Shown here: positions 21,151-32,551 of the stretch, piece after piece
Position numbering within the stretch: the stretch's first letter is position 1
Layout: each line of letters begins with the position of its first letter
Assembly: GCA_030015575.1 (NCBI GenBank)
Contig: CM057344.1
Location: forward strand, 190,233,044 to 190,297,043
DNA length: 64,000 nucleotides
Direction: 5' to 3'
Source of the DNA: Agapanthus africanus
Lineage: Eukaryota; Streptophyta; Magnoliopsida; Asparagales; Amaryllidaceae
Notes under the pieces: generated by a model
Seen by the model: the letters and a program-made list of their open reading frames with translations, nothing else
The model's database searches: none
What the model was told of the DNA's origin: nothing
Program-made: the position numbers and the translations under genes

Positions 21151-22475
21151 AATGGGATAGAAGCCTACCCCCGACAGCCGGAACACACACATACAACAAG
21201 AATACATAACAAACGCATAATTAGAGAGCGATTCGAGATGTTCGGGTTAAAACCACTATATGATAATATGAAACCTTCGTATTCCCATCGATACTCATAT
21301 ATGAAACTAAAAGCGCCACTTAGTCCCCGTCTATCGGTTAACATACGTGCGATGCTCGTCATGACATAGAACTATATGAAGGTTGTTAAATATCGGACAG
21401 TATAGCTCGATACTAACAACCGTCGTATAGTCTACGCGACGAGAAAATTCAATCGTATGGTAACCCATAGATTTGTCCCGTGTGGACAAGTTAAGAATGT
21501 ATAAAGCAAACGCCTTCATTCACTTGTGTTTTCATCCGTTTCGAGATATTTCGTCGGTACCTTTCCGCTGGTTCTCTGTGTACAAAGATAGATTAGATAT
21601 TCATTTCAACATTGTTTCACAGCTTTGAAATGATTATCTATTCTATTACAGTGTACTCGGAGAACAGCGGGGAGGTGCTGCCGAAATTTACTCGAAACGG
21701 TTGAAAGCACAAGTGATGAGTGTTCGCTCTATACATTCTTAATGGGATAGAAGCCTACCCCCGACAGCCGGAATACACACATATAACAAGAAGACACAAC
21801 AAACGCATAATTAGAGAGCGATTCGAGATATTCGGGTTAAAACCACTATATGATAATATGAAACCTTCGTATTCCCATCGATACTCATATATGAAACTAA
21901 AAGCGCCACTTAGTCCCCGTCTATCGGTTAACATACGTGCGATGCTCGTCGTGACATAGAACTATACGAAGGTTGTTAAATATCGGACAGTATAGCTCGA
22001 TACTAACAACCATCGTATAGTCTACGCGACGAGAAAATTCAATCGTATGGTAACCCATAGATTTGTCCCGTGTGGACAAGTTAAGAATGTATAAAGCAAA
22101 CGCCTTCATTCACTTGTGTTTTCATCCGTTTCGAGATATTTCGTCGGTACCTTTCCGCTGGTTCTCCGTGTACAAAGATAGATCAGATGTTCATTTCATC
22201 GTTGTTTCACAGCTTTGAAATGATTATCTATTCTATTACAGTGTAGTCGGAGAACAGCGGGGAGGTGCTGCCGAAATTTACTCAAAACGGTTGAAAGCAC
22301 AAGTGATGGGTGTTCGCTCTATACATTCTTAATGGGATAGAAGCCTACCCCCGACAGCCGGAACACACACATACAACAAGAATACACAACAAACGCATAA
22401 TTAGAAAGCGATTCGAGATGTTCGGGTTAAAACCACTATATGATAATATGAAACCTTCATATTCCCATCGATACA

Positions 22476-24446
22476 ACTTGGAAATATCACGGGGAAGGAG
22501 AAGAATGCAGTACTGCGGCAGAAGAAGTAGAACACGATAATGCAGCAGGAGAAGATGAAGAATTCGGTAATACGGCAGAAGGAGAAGGCGGTAATTTATT
22601 TCCATCAGAAGAAATGGAGGATATGGTAGAGGCTGCCCTAGGTGAATCTATTCGTACCGAAGATGACATTCCTTCCGGTCAAGGACCGCGTGCGGATAAA
22701 TATGAAAATTTCATGAATGATGCTAGGAAACCAATTTATGAGAATGCGAAGTATTCCACCCTCTCATGGTTCGTCCAACTTTTCCAGATTAAGTGTATAA
22801 ATGGATGGAGCAACAAGTCATTCACAATGCTTCTTTCGTTCTTGAAAGATTCTATGCCTCCGGGAAATAATGTGCCCGACAGCTGGTACGAAGCCCAGAA
22901 GATGATGTCTGATTTGGGTCTAAAGTGCGAGAAGATTCAAGCATGTCCTAAAAATTGCGTGTTGTACCGGAAAGAGAATTCAGATTTGAAAGAGTGTCCA
23001 ACATGCGGAGAGGCCAGGTATAAGCCGAAAGATTCTGATAAGAAACCTGATATACCTGTGAAGATAGCATGATACTTTCCCATAACACAGAGGCTACAGA
23101 AGCTATTCAGGTGCAAGAAAACAGCCGAGGCAATGATTTGGCATCACCGTGCTCCTCCAAGTGAAGATGGAAAAATGAGCCATCCAAGAGATTCACCGGC
23201 ATGGAAGGATTTCGATAGGAGGCACGCAATATTCAGTAGTGATCATCGCAATGTCCGGCTCGGACTGGCTACTGATGGCTTCTGCCCATTCAACTATATG
23301 GCTGGAAGTCACAGCACATGGCCCGTTGTAATGATAATTTATAATCTGTCGCCTTGGTTGGCTATGGACCAATCATACTTTATGATGCCTCTTCTTATCG
23401 ACGGACCAAACTCACCGGGGAACAATATCGACGTCTATCTCCGACCTCTGATCGAGGAGTTGAAATCTTTGTTCGTTGATGGTGTAGAGACATATGATGC
23501 AAACACAAATACAACCTTCATACTGCGTGCGGCTTTAATGTGGACAATTAATGACTTTCCTGCATATGGAATGCTATCGGGTTGGTCCGTACATGGTCAC
23601 AAAGGATGTCCTCATTGCCATGAACACACAACATCGAAATTCTTGAATTTTAGCAGGAAGGTTTGTTATTGCGGCCATCGACGTTTCCTGCCTCCAGACC
23701 ATCCCTATAGGTTAGACACGGTTCACTTTGATGGTCATCAGGAGCTTCTTGGACCTCCATCCCCATTGTCCAGAGAGGACGTGACTGCTAAATGGGATGG
23801 TTACAATAACGTGACCTTCGGGATGGATCCGACGAAACAGGTCAAACCACCATATTGGAACAAGTTAAGCATTTTCTTCGAGCTTCCGTACTGGTCTACA
23901 AATTCAGTGCGTCATTGTCTGGACGTCATGCATATAGAGAAGGGAGTATCAGAGCACATACTTAACTTGCTTCTTTGTAAAGACGGGAAATCTAAAGACA
24001 ACATGAATGCTCGGATGGATCTACAAGAATGGGGAATAAGAAGTGAATTGCACCCTAGACCGGTAGCGGGTAAACCGGGCAAGTTTGTACTTCCCAATGC
24101 CGCTTATCATATGTCACAACCGGAGAAGAAAAGATTCCTGCAGGTGTTGCATGATTTGAAAGTCCCCACAGGTTTCTCAGGATCATTCAGTAAGAAAATA
24201 AAAATTGTGAAGGACAAGATCGATAAGCTGAAAAGTCATGATCACCATGTTATCTTGGAGTACCTTCTTCCCATAGCCCTCAGGACTTCTCTCCCCGACT
24301 CGGTTGGTCTAGTAATCAACGACCTATGTTGTTTTTTCAGGGAGTTGTGTGCTAAAACACTGGAGGTTGTGACGCTCGATAAACTAGAAAATTCTATTGC
24401 GTTGATACTTTGCAAATTTGAGCGTATTTTCCTACCGTCATTTTGA
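22476..24446 (+). pseudogene. TNP2-type CACTA transposase with DUF4218, broken and truncated
   Basis: One frame runs from 22,476 (TWKYHGE, the conserved N-terminal motif of TNP2 proteins, followed by an acidic Glu-rich linker) to 24,446. It includes a Cys cluster (CPKNC...CPTCG), the transposase domain with GHRRFLP and LDVMHIEKGVSEHIL, and the start of DUF4218 (LPIALRTSLP, FFRELCAKTLE, ILCKFERIF). A TGA at 23,070-23,072 occurs where Trp is usual (before YFPIT), and the C-terminus is missing after FLPSF. The N-terminus is fused directly to the palindrome array. The intact protein would cut and paste CACTA ends in the nucleus; this copy cannot. Methionines at 22,614 and 23,133 lie inside the frame and are not the true start. 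Confidence 0.9.
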
Positions 24447-24644
24447 AACGATATTGATATTGATATTGGTTTATATTTATATCATATTCAGTATTTGGGT
24501 TTCTTTTGTATATTATATGCGTGAGATGTGATTATGAATACTGTGATATATGTTGTGTGATGATTAATTTTATATTTTATTGATATATATATTATTGTGC
24601 ACAGGGCGAGAAAAAATAAGGCAGCCCTTTTTTTAAAAAAACAG

Positions 24645-25110
24645 ATAATGTGTACCTACGGATTAATCCGTAGGTACACATGTTGCCCCTACGGATTAAG
24701 CCGTAGGGGCAAAATATCAGTAGTAACTGATATTTCCCCCCTGATCTCAGTGTCAGGGGGTTGGTCTTCCCCTACGGATTTATCTGTAGGGGCAAAAAAA
24801 GACCCCTACGGATAAGTACCTACGCATATATCCGTAGGGGATACCACTTGGCCCTACGGATATATCCGTAGGTATAGTTAATATAATTAAAATAACCGTA
24901 AATAAAATAACTTTTTTTCCCTACGCCCTAATCCGTAGGTGCAAATGTACCTACATATAACTCCGTAGGGGCAAGTTTTTGACCGTAGGGGCAAGTTCAG
25001 GGCTTCAACTTGCACCTACGGCGTTTGCACCTACAGATTAATTTATTGCCCCTACGGAGATATCCGTAGGGGCAGTGAGTTGCCCCTACGGGTAAATCCG
25101 TAGGGGCAAC
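24645..25110. repeat. CACTA right subterminal palindromes
   Basis: More than a dozen CCTACGG/CCGTAGG arms occur, many paired as CCTACGGATTAATCCGTAGG (24,655), CCCTACGGATATATCCGTAGG-like (24,853) and similar. Their density is far higher than at the left end. Confidence 0.85.
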
Positions 25111-25127
25111 CCTTATTTCTAGTAGTG
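25096..25127 (-). repeat. CACTA right terminal inverted repeat
   Basis: On the minus strand it reads CACTACTAGAAATAAGGGTT, then TGCCCCTACGGAT. It is followed by the TTT target duplication. Confidence 0.92.
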
Positions 25128-27627
25128 TTTATATTGCCAGGAAAAACTTCTCTTGTCGTATCATAGTTCCTAAATAATTAATTAAATAGATACATATATA
25201 AATAATGAATACACACAAACATATACAGATATATAGTTTTTAAAGTCTTTTTCATTACTCTCAATCCATATGTTAAGATTTCATAATAACTAATTAAGAT
25301 TGCATCGTTTGTTGTTGTATTTTAAATTACTTTATTTAAAGTTTGTAAAAAAATGAAATTACGAATAAATACCATGGTTTTCTCATTCCTCACATATGAC
25401 ATATCAATACCTTTACTTTTAAAATAATTTTTAGAAATTAATTTTTACTTCTGGAAATTTCAGAAAATTTACATATGATAGAATATATTATTTTGTACAT
25501 GCTGTAAGAATTTCAGATCGAATCGCTTAACAGTTTAGGAATTATATCATTTTTATTCACTGCTCGCAAAACAGAAAACTGCAGTTATCGGTCAATTTCT
25601 AGGACACATAACTTAGTATACCGATGTCCAAATTGAGAAAAATCTAATGTTTTGGATATCTACATCGAATAATATAGATTTTCTAAGTTTTATATTTTTA
25701 CTGAAAACCGACGTAAGATAAAGAAAATTGTGTTACAATATTAAGTGACGGATCTGGACAGAATCTGTCCTGATTCGCATATTGTTTTTAAATAGGACAT
25801 AAATCGAACTCCCGATGTCCGTTTGTAACAAACTTTAGATGTATGGATGTACAATTGATAGAACTATAATTTTATGTATATTATATTACTTATAAACGAA
25901 TGAAACAACTCTATATATGCTTTGCAATATAATATATAGTTGCTGTATAGAAATCTGAATTTCGATTTTAAACGCTGATATTAAAACGATCATAACTAGA
26001 ACTTCAAAAATCCAAATCGTGCGAATCTTGGTGTTTTCGATAACTAAATCGAAAGAAATACAATTTTCTAATAATTTTTGTAACCTGAAACCCGATATAA
26101 ATCAACTCAAACTGCGTTTTAAAAATATATGACGGTGCTGAACAGATTCTGATCTGTTTTGCTCAACGATACGAAAACGGGTATATCTCCCAAACCGGTA
26201 GTCATATTTAGGCGATACTGAAAATCGTGCATGGACAACACTTAGATCTATATTTTTGTTTATATTCTGAAATTGATTGACTTGATTGATTAGTCGTACA
26301 CAACACTTATTTACAATATTGTTTTTGGATGTTACTTGTGTTCTTATCTCATATCAGGTTCTGTGATTGCTTATTTGTCTTTATTTATATGCCTTGTGAT
26401 TAAACCATTACATGCTAGAATTGACTTGATCTTGACATGAATTAATCATGAATACTTGAACCCAGTATGTATACTTGAACCAACTTGACTCGAACCATGA
26501 ATACAATTGGCTTGACTTGCACTTAACATGACTATATGAACTTAATCTTGAAAACTTAATATCATGCATCACCTTTTATATTCATGGATTCGATCAAGAC
26601 TCATAACATTAATCATAGACTTATATACACCGGGTGTTGGGGTAGTTTGAGTATGAATCCAACGGAATCTCATGAGTCTCATTAATACAAATCATGTTTC
26701 TGTGGCACCGGGCTGAAACGGTACAAATCATGTTGCTGTGGTACCGGGCTGAAATGGTACAAATCATGTTGCTGTGGTACCAGGCCGAAACAATACAAAT
26801 CACGAATTCACAAATGAGGGCCCGTGTTTCCAAGCCCCTGGATGATAGCCTGTTGGGTTTGGAATACTTCAATAACAATTGAAGTCCCACTATTTTGGGC
26901 CCATGATTCCTTGCCTCTGGACGATAGCCTTGGGTTCGAGAATACTCTTGAGATTAGTTGACATTCATACTTGACCTCACGTTAGTTAATTTTACCCTTT
27001 TAGAGACATTTTAGGACATTTACATTCACTTCATATTCAATATAGCTACACTCCACGGCCATGCTATACTTTTTTTCTATGCTCATATTACATTTCCATG
27101 CTGATATAGTTGCCATATATATTGCCATACTTGTTCATATATTACAATTTCCATTTATACTATATTACATGTCATCTTGCTCTCAATTTATATATTACAC
27201 ATCTCTATTAGGACTTACAGAGCGTTAGTTCGCTGATGGGCATTCCACCCACTTCTTTCTATTCTTGGAATGTTCGTCAGGTGACATTGAGACAGAGAAG
27301 ATAGAAGTGGTCGAAAAGGAGTACAACCAGTTCGCATCACAAACAGACGTATAGTTTCATTCAGTTTTTCATTTCATTTCTGCTTATTTATGTATGCCTC
27401 CTTATTAAGGCTTATCATGTTAAATATCTTGTATTAAGATATTTTGTCTACTATGAATCATGAATGTAATAAATCACAGTTGGATTTCATTCTTTTGTTT
27501 ATTCTTTTTAGTTTATGTTGCTTATAGACGCTTAGCGTTTTTATTTCAAGAAATTACCTTCTCAGAATAAATACGTCGCGGGCTGGCCACGTCACCATTT
27601 CCATCTACTGGGATGCGGGACGTGACA

Positions 27628-27975
27628 GGTTTTGTTGGTGGCCCATGCAGGTCAGTTCTGCATGAACATCGTAAGCAATATAATACAAGAATTATGAAAT
27701 CCAGTTATTACATTCGACTTTTCTTTTGAATCCTATCATATACCTTGAGTCCATCTTAAACTCCACCTTCAGCGTTCTTGAAGTCCATCTCTTGACTTTT
27801 GAATTCTTAACTCTTATTCACCTTTCTATTTGTATCTCGTTGGCCTATTAGCTCAATTGGTTAGAGTATCGATCGACGGAGCTCGAAAACGACGCCATTC
27901 TTAACTTTCCAGTACCTTATTGCAATATCCTTCTTAAGTAATTTTGAGGACGAATTTATTTTTAAGAATGTAGAA
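27628..27975 (+). other. NA1 internal region, 348 bp, non-coding
   Basis: It opens with GGTTTTGTTGGTGGCCCATG, identical to the start of the TG1 interior, and ends with an AGGA-loop hairpin (27,940-27,957) and AAGAATGTAGAA before the 3' LTR. Compared with TG1 it lacks about 26 bp after GCAGGTCAG and all of gag. Nothing in it codes. Confidence 0.8.
27842..27872 (+). other. tRNA 5'-half-like sequence in NA1 interior
   Basis: GGCCTATTAGCTCAATTGGT (27,842-27,861), followed by TAGAGTATCG, looks like the acceptor and D arm of a tRNA (A box included). No anticodon arm, T arm or B box follows within the next 60 bases. Confidence 0.45.
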
Positions 27976-30900
27976 TATAACGACCCTAATATTAATATAC
28001 CTCCGTATTTTTTTCTTTAGTAAAATATTGTATTTATTTATTCTTAGTATTTTTTGTATATTTTGTTTTTTATAAATATATTATTTTATTATTCTATTTA
28101 TTTTTCCCAAACACATTTCTTTAAAACTAAATTTTAACTTACTTTCAAATTAAACATAAGACCTAACTCAGCCCATAACTAAAATCCAATTTCATTTTCA
28201 TTTTCATTTTCTTTAATAAAACTATGAGCCCAAAAGCCCACTTTTTTTAAGCAACATCATATATTTAATTCTTATTAAATATGTGTATGAACAACCTTGT
28301 AATTTATTGGTTAAGTTTTTGCATTCTTATTCTATAGAACACATGTTCAAATCCACATTCTTGCAATTATTTTTTATCAATTTTTATTATTCTCATAATT
28401 TAGAATGAGACCTTTCATTTCAAAAATGAATGTTGACCTTTCATTTCTCTTTTAATTCCCATGTTGAATGCATATATTATTATAGATAATTCACCATTAC
28501 ACCATCTTTATTTGTCCACATCTTTCTTTTTCTTCCTCACATTTTTCTATCTCTCCCTTCTCCCTCTTCACCTAGAGTCCTAAAAGAAGAACACCAAGAA
28601 GTTTCAAGAAAATCTCGCTAGTAACGCGAGATTATCGGTGGATAGACAAGCCCGGTGACATTACCGGCTTGTGTATGTAAATCCCTTCTCTCTTTCCCTC
28701 CATCCATCTCTTTCTCTTTCTCTTTCTCTTTTTTATATTGCCATGAAAAAGTTCTCTTGTCGTATCATAGTTCCTAAATAATTAATTAAATGGATACATA
28801 TATAAATAATGATTACACACAAACATATACAAATATATAGTTTGTAAAGTCTTTTTAATTACTCTCAATCCATATGTTAAGATTTCATAGTAACCAATTA
28901 GGATTGCATCTTTTATTGTTGTATTTTAAATTACATTATTTAAACTTTGTAAAAAAAATGAAGTTACAAATAAATTCCATGGTTTTCCCATTCCTCATAT
29001 ATGACATATCAATACCTTTACTTTTAAAATAATTTTTAGAAATTAATTTTACTTCTGGAAATTTCAGAAAATTTACATATGATAGAATATATTATTTTGT
29101 ACATGCTGTAAGAATTTCAGATTGAATCGCTTAACGGTTTAGGAATTATATCGTTTTTATTCACTGTTCGTAAAACAGAAAACTGCAGTTATCGGTTAAC
29201 TTCTAGGACACATAACTTGGTATACCGATGTCCAAATTGAGCAAATTAAGATGTTTTGGATATCTACATCAAATAATATAGATTTTCTTAGTTTTATATT
29301 TTTATTGAAAAATGACGTAAGAAAAAGAAAACTGCGTTATAATATTAAGTAACGGATCCGGACAAAATCTGTCCTGATTCGCACATTGTTTTTAAATAGG
29401 ACATAACTCGAACTCCCGATATCCGTTTGTGACAAACTTTAGATGTATAGATGCACAATTGATAGAACTATAATTTTATGTATATTAAATTACTTAAAAA
29501 CGAATGAAACAACTCGATATAGGCTTTGCAATACAATATATAGTTGCTGTCTAGAAATCTGAATTTTGGTTTTAAACGCTGATATTAAAATGATCATAAC
29601 TAGAGCTTCAAAAATTCAAATCGTGCGAATCTTGGTGTTTTCGATCACTAAATCGAAAGAACTACAATTTTCTAATAATTTTTGTAACCTGAAACCCGAT
29701 AAAAATCAACTCAAACTGCGTTTTAAAAATATATGACGGTGTTGAACAGATTCTGATCTGTTTTGCTCGACGATACGAAAACGGTTATATCTCCCAAACC
29801 GGTAGTCATATTTAGGAGGTACTGAAAATCACGCATGGACAACACTTAGATCTATATTTTTGTTTATATTCTGAAATTGATTGATTTGATTGGTTAGTCG
29901 TACACAACACTTATTTACAATATTGTTTTTGGATGTTACTTGTGTTCTTATCTCAAATCAGGTTCTATGATTGCTTATTTGTCTTTATCTATATGACTTG
30001 TGATTAAACCATTACATGCTAGAATTGACTTGATCTTGACATGACTTAATCATGAATACTTGAACCCAGTATGTACACTTGAACCAACTTGACTTGAACC
30101 ATGAATACAATTGGCTTGACTTGCACTTAACATGACTACATGAACTCAATCTTGAAAACTTAATATCATGCATCACCTTTTATATTCATGGATTCGATCA
30201 AGACTCATAACATTAATCATAGACTTATATACATGGGGTGTTGGGGTAGTTTGAGTATGAATCCAATGGAATCTCATGAGTCTCATTAATACAAATCATG
30301 TTGCTGTGGTACCGGGCTGAAACGGTACAAATCATGTTGCTGTGGTACCGGGCTGAAACGGTACAAATCATGAATTCACGAATGAGGGCCCGTGCTTCCA
30401 AGACCCTGGATGATAGCCTGTTCAATTTGGAATACTTCAATAACAATTGAAGTCCCGCTATTTTGGGCCCGTAATTCCTTGCCCCTGGACGATAGCCTTG
30501 GGTTCGAGAACACTCTTGAGATTGGTTGACATTCACACTTGAACTCACGTTAATTAATTTTATCCTTTTAGAGACCTTTTAGGACACTTACATTCACTTC
30601 ATATTCACTATACCTACACTCCACGGCCATGCTATACTTGTTTGCTATACTCATGTTATATTTCCATGCTGATATAGCTGCCATATTATTACCATACTTG
30701 TTCACATATTACAATTTCAATTTATACTATATTACATGTCATCTTGCACTCAATTTATATATTACACATCTCTATTGGGACTTACCGAGCGTTAGTTTGC
30801 TGACAGGCATTCCATCCACTTTTTTCTATTCTTGGAATTTTCGTCAGGTGACATTGAGACAGAGAAGATAGAAGTGGTCGAAAAGGAGTACAACCAGTTT

Positions 30901-31194
30901 GCCTCACAAACAGACGTATAGTTTCATTCAGGTTTTCATTTTATTTCAGTTTATTTATGTATACCTCCTTGTTAAGGCTTATCATGTTAAATATCTTGTA
31001 TTAAGATATTTTGTCTACTATGAATCATGAATGTAATAAATCACAGTTGGATTTCATTCTTTTGTTTATTCATGTTAGTTTATGTTGCTTATAGACGCTT
31101 AGCGTATTTATTTCGAGAAATGATCTTCTCTGAATAAATACGCCGCGGGCTTGCCATGTCACCGTTTCCATCTACTGGGAAGCGGAGCGTGACA
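27976..31194 (+). repeat. 3' LTR of NA1
   Basis: It starts TATAACGACC (TG to TA change) and ends GGAGCGTGACA, with a length of 3219 bp. It contains the empty CACTA target at about 28,725-28,745 and matches both parts of the 5' LTR. By eye it differs from the 5' LTR more than the two TG1 LTRs differ from each other, so NA1 is the older insertion. Confidence 0.88.
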
Positions 31195-31876
31195 AAAACA
31201 AACAGCTGAAGTATCTGAAGTAAGCTTACTTTCGGTACTTCTATATTACTTCCATGCAAACAAACGGGCCCTTAATTAGTCTTCATTATTACTTCCAAAA
31301 AGGGAAGATTTGAAGCCATCAAACATTTTTGTTTATTTGTTTTGTTTAGGGTAAATTGTCAAAAGGCCCTCGGCCTATTTCAAACTTATGTAAAAAACCC
31401 TGGGCTTTTTGCTCTTGTTAAAAAAACCCTGGGCCAATTAAAATCCCCTTTATACTAATTGGCTGTAACATCTAAAAAGTTGCATGTAATTCTAAGCACT
31501 TGCATGTAATATTTAAGCAGTTGGAGAGAATAAAGGCCTAAATGAAATGCATCACATGGGTTCTCACAAAGATTTTGAAAAGTATGCCCTTCCCAACAAT
31601 TTTGAAAATATCGAGGGTTTTTAACAACTCCCGAGCAAGGGGTAAAAGGAGTAAATGAAGTAACTTCATATGTAGTTCTTCTTTTAAAATTATGCAAATA
31701 AACACAAACTAACTTTAAAAACTACTTCCATGATTTTTTGTGAAATTACTTCATGAGCCACCTCCACTACTTTCAGTACTTCCATGCAAACAAACAACAC
31801 CTAAAGTTTTGGTGTTCATTTGAGGTTTATGGAAGTTACAGAAGTAAGTAAATTTCAGATGCATTTGTTGAGTAGG
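31195..31876. other. Spacer with MITE-like repeats left of TG1
   Basis: There is no gene. Repeated CTTCCATGCAAACAAAC motifs (about 31,250 and 31,776) and an inverted GGTGTT...TTATGGAAGT segment (about 31,812) suggest debris of short hAT-like MITEs. The stretch 31,640-31,760 recurs at 40,057-40,170. At 31,370-31,440 there are repeated CCCTGGGC phrases. Confidence 0.5.
31872..31876. repeat. Target-site duplication GTAGG of TG1 (left)
   Basis: Matches 39,782-39,786 exactly. Confidence 0.92.
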
Positions 31877-32112
31877 TGTAACAACCCTAACTTTCCTATA
31901 CACTTTTCTATACAAATTTTTTTAAAATTTTTAAAAATCCATAAAGGAGTATTTTAACCTGAGCACAATATATATATAAGTAATTATTTTGTTTTTAAAT
32001 AACTCCATTTTTAGTGTACATAAAATTGTTTTAAAATTAAAGTAATACTTGGGGTATTTAGTGTTGCTGTTACCACTTTAAGTAGTTATTTTCCCACAAT
32101 AATTACAAGAAG

Positions 32113-32186
32113 GAGCTTGTAGCTCATTGGTAATACCTTGGACTGCTGAACCAAGCCACCAGAGTTCAAATCCCATGCCCCACATT
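32113..32186 (+). other. tRNA-like Pol III module in TG1 5' LTR
   Basis: The A-box-like TAGCTCATTGG (32,120-32,130) and B-box-like GAGTTCAAATCC (32,162-32,173) have near-tRNA spacing, and a CTTGG/CCAAG stem sits where the anticodon arm would be. The acceptor arms do not pair, so this is not a working tRNA. The copy in the 3' LTR is at 36,815-36,888. Confidence 0.55.
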
Positions 32187-32309
32187 ATTTTTGTATTTAT
32201 TTTGTTTTAATTTCTGTTGGAAGTCAACGGTCAAAAGGCCATAACTCCCAAAATATGTACTGGACAACAAAAGGTAAATATACCAAATTGTACCCCCGAA
32301 GAATCCCCG

Positions 32310-32400
32310 GCCGCTGGAACCCTGACTCGGCCCGACTCGACGCCGCCGGCCGGCGACTCGGCTGACTCGGTCCGGCGTCGCCGGCCGGACGGCCGAGTCA
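32310..32400 (+). promoter_or_regulatory. GC-rich GACTCGG cluster upstream of TG1 promoter
   Basis: Four GACTCG(G/A) copies (32,324, 32,334, 32,355 and 32,364), one inverted CCGAGTC (32,393) and CCGGCCGG palindromes stand out in AT-rich surroundings. TGACTC-type cores are typical bZIP targets, so this may be an enhancer. The 3' LTR has the counterpart at about 37,010-37,110. Confidence 0.55.
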
Positions 32401-32551
32401 CCAACAGAGAAAAGTCTCCTCTTGACTTGGTCCACGCCCCTGCACACTTTAATTGCTTGGATCGGTTATCATTTGCCCAATAAATCCCTTTTAATCCTAG
32501 GTTTAATGAGTTTTAATGAATTTTTATATAATTTTATATATTTTTTTTATT

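Larger units (their letters stand above)
20587..22471 (+). repeat. Tandem array of ~590-bp palindrome-bearing units
   Basis: Units start at about 20,587 (600 bp, with 10 extra bases near 20,665), 21,187, 21,777 and 22,367 (partial, about 105 bp). Units are nearly identical to each other. Each complete unit contains two inverted repeats: a shorter one (20,765-20,853 in unit 1) and a long imperfect one with arms of about 115 bases (about 20,893-21,150). Open frames of 60-80 codons seen in the units on both strands are by-products of the palindrome. The array ends inside the first codons of the transposase remnant. Confidence 0.92.
18709..25127 (+). mobile_element. CACTA (EnSpm/En) DNA transposon, 6.4 kb, defective
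   Basis: The element begins CACTAGTAAAATAGGGG and ends with the complement of CACTACTAGAAATAAGGG. Both ends run into GTTGCCCCTACGGAT, giving terminal inverted repeats of about 32 bp. It is flanked by TTT on both sides, the 3-bp duplication typical of CACTA. The NA1 3' LTR at about 28,725-28,745 shows the uninterrupted target, which fixes both edges. Contents from left to right are subterminal palindromes, a GC-rich minisatellite, a G-rich tract, a captured peptidase exon, a palindrome array, a broken TNP2 transposase and more subterminal palindromes. Mobilisation would need a transposase supplied elsewhere. Confidence 0.95.
17953..27627 (+). repeat. 5' LTR of NA1, interrupted by CACTA
   Basis: It starts TGTAACGACC and ends GGACGTGACA. 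Without the CACTA and its TTT duplication it is about 3.25 kb. The part after the CACTA (25,131-27,627) aligns with 28,736-31,194 of the 3' LTR without large gaps, for example the GTACCGGGCTGAAACGGTAC repeats near 26,705 and 30,310. Confidence 0.88.
17953..31194 (+). mobile_element. Non-autonomous LTR element NA1 (no coding capacity)
   Basis: Two LTRs of about 3.2 kb (17,953-27,627 including the CACTA insert, and 27,976-31,194) flank only 348 bp. That interior contains the same leader as TG1 (starting GGTTTTGTTGGTGGCCC), a tRNA-like fragment at 27,842, and a pre-LTR hairpin with a purine-rich junction. There is no gag or pol. The 3' LTR start has TATAAC instead of TGTAAC, a G-to-A change. The 5-bp flanks (AAGAC at 17,948 and AAACA at 31,195) do not match, so the outer edges may have been altered or recombined. 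It would need proteins supplied in trans. Confidence 0.8.

Noticed and set aside
21130..22109. Repeated ORFs MFALYILN... (+) and MKAFALYILN... (-) in the array
   Set aside because: They occur on both strands because the unit is a palindrome; no known domain and no start context kept between units.
20587..22471. CRISPR-like array
   Set aside because: Units are ~590 bp, contiguous and without distinct spacers, in a plant transposon.
22345..22605. Open frame on the minus strand across the array end and the acidic transposase linker
   Set aside because: Leu/Ser-rich reading is the antisense of the Glu-rich TNP2 linker; no domain, and it crosses the array junction.
17948..31199. Target-site duplication for NA1
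   Set aside because: Flanking AAGAC and AAACA do not match; I do not claim a duplication.
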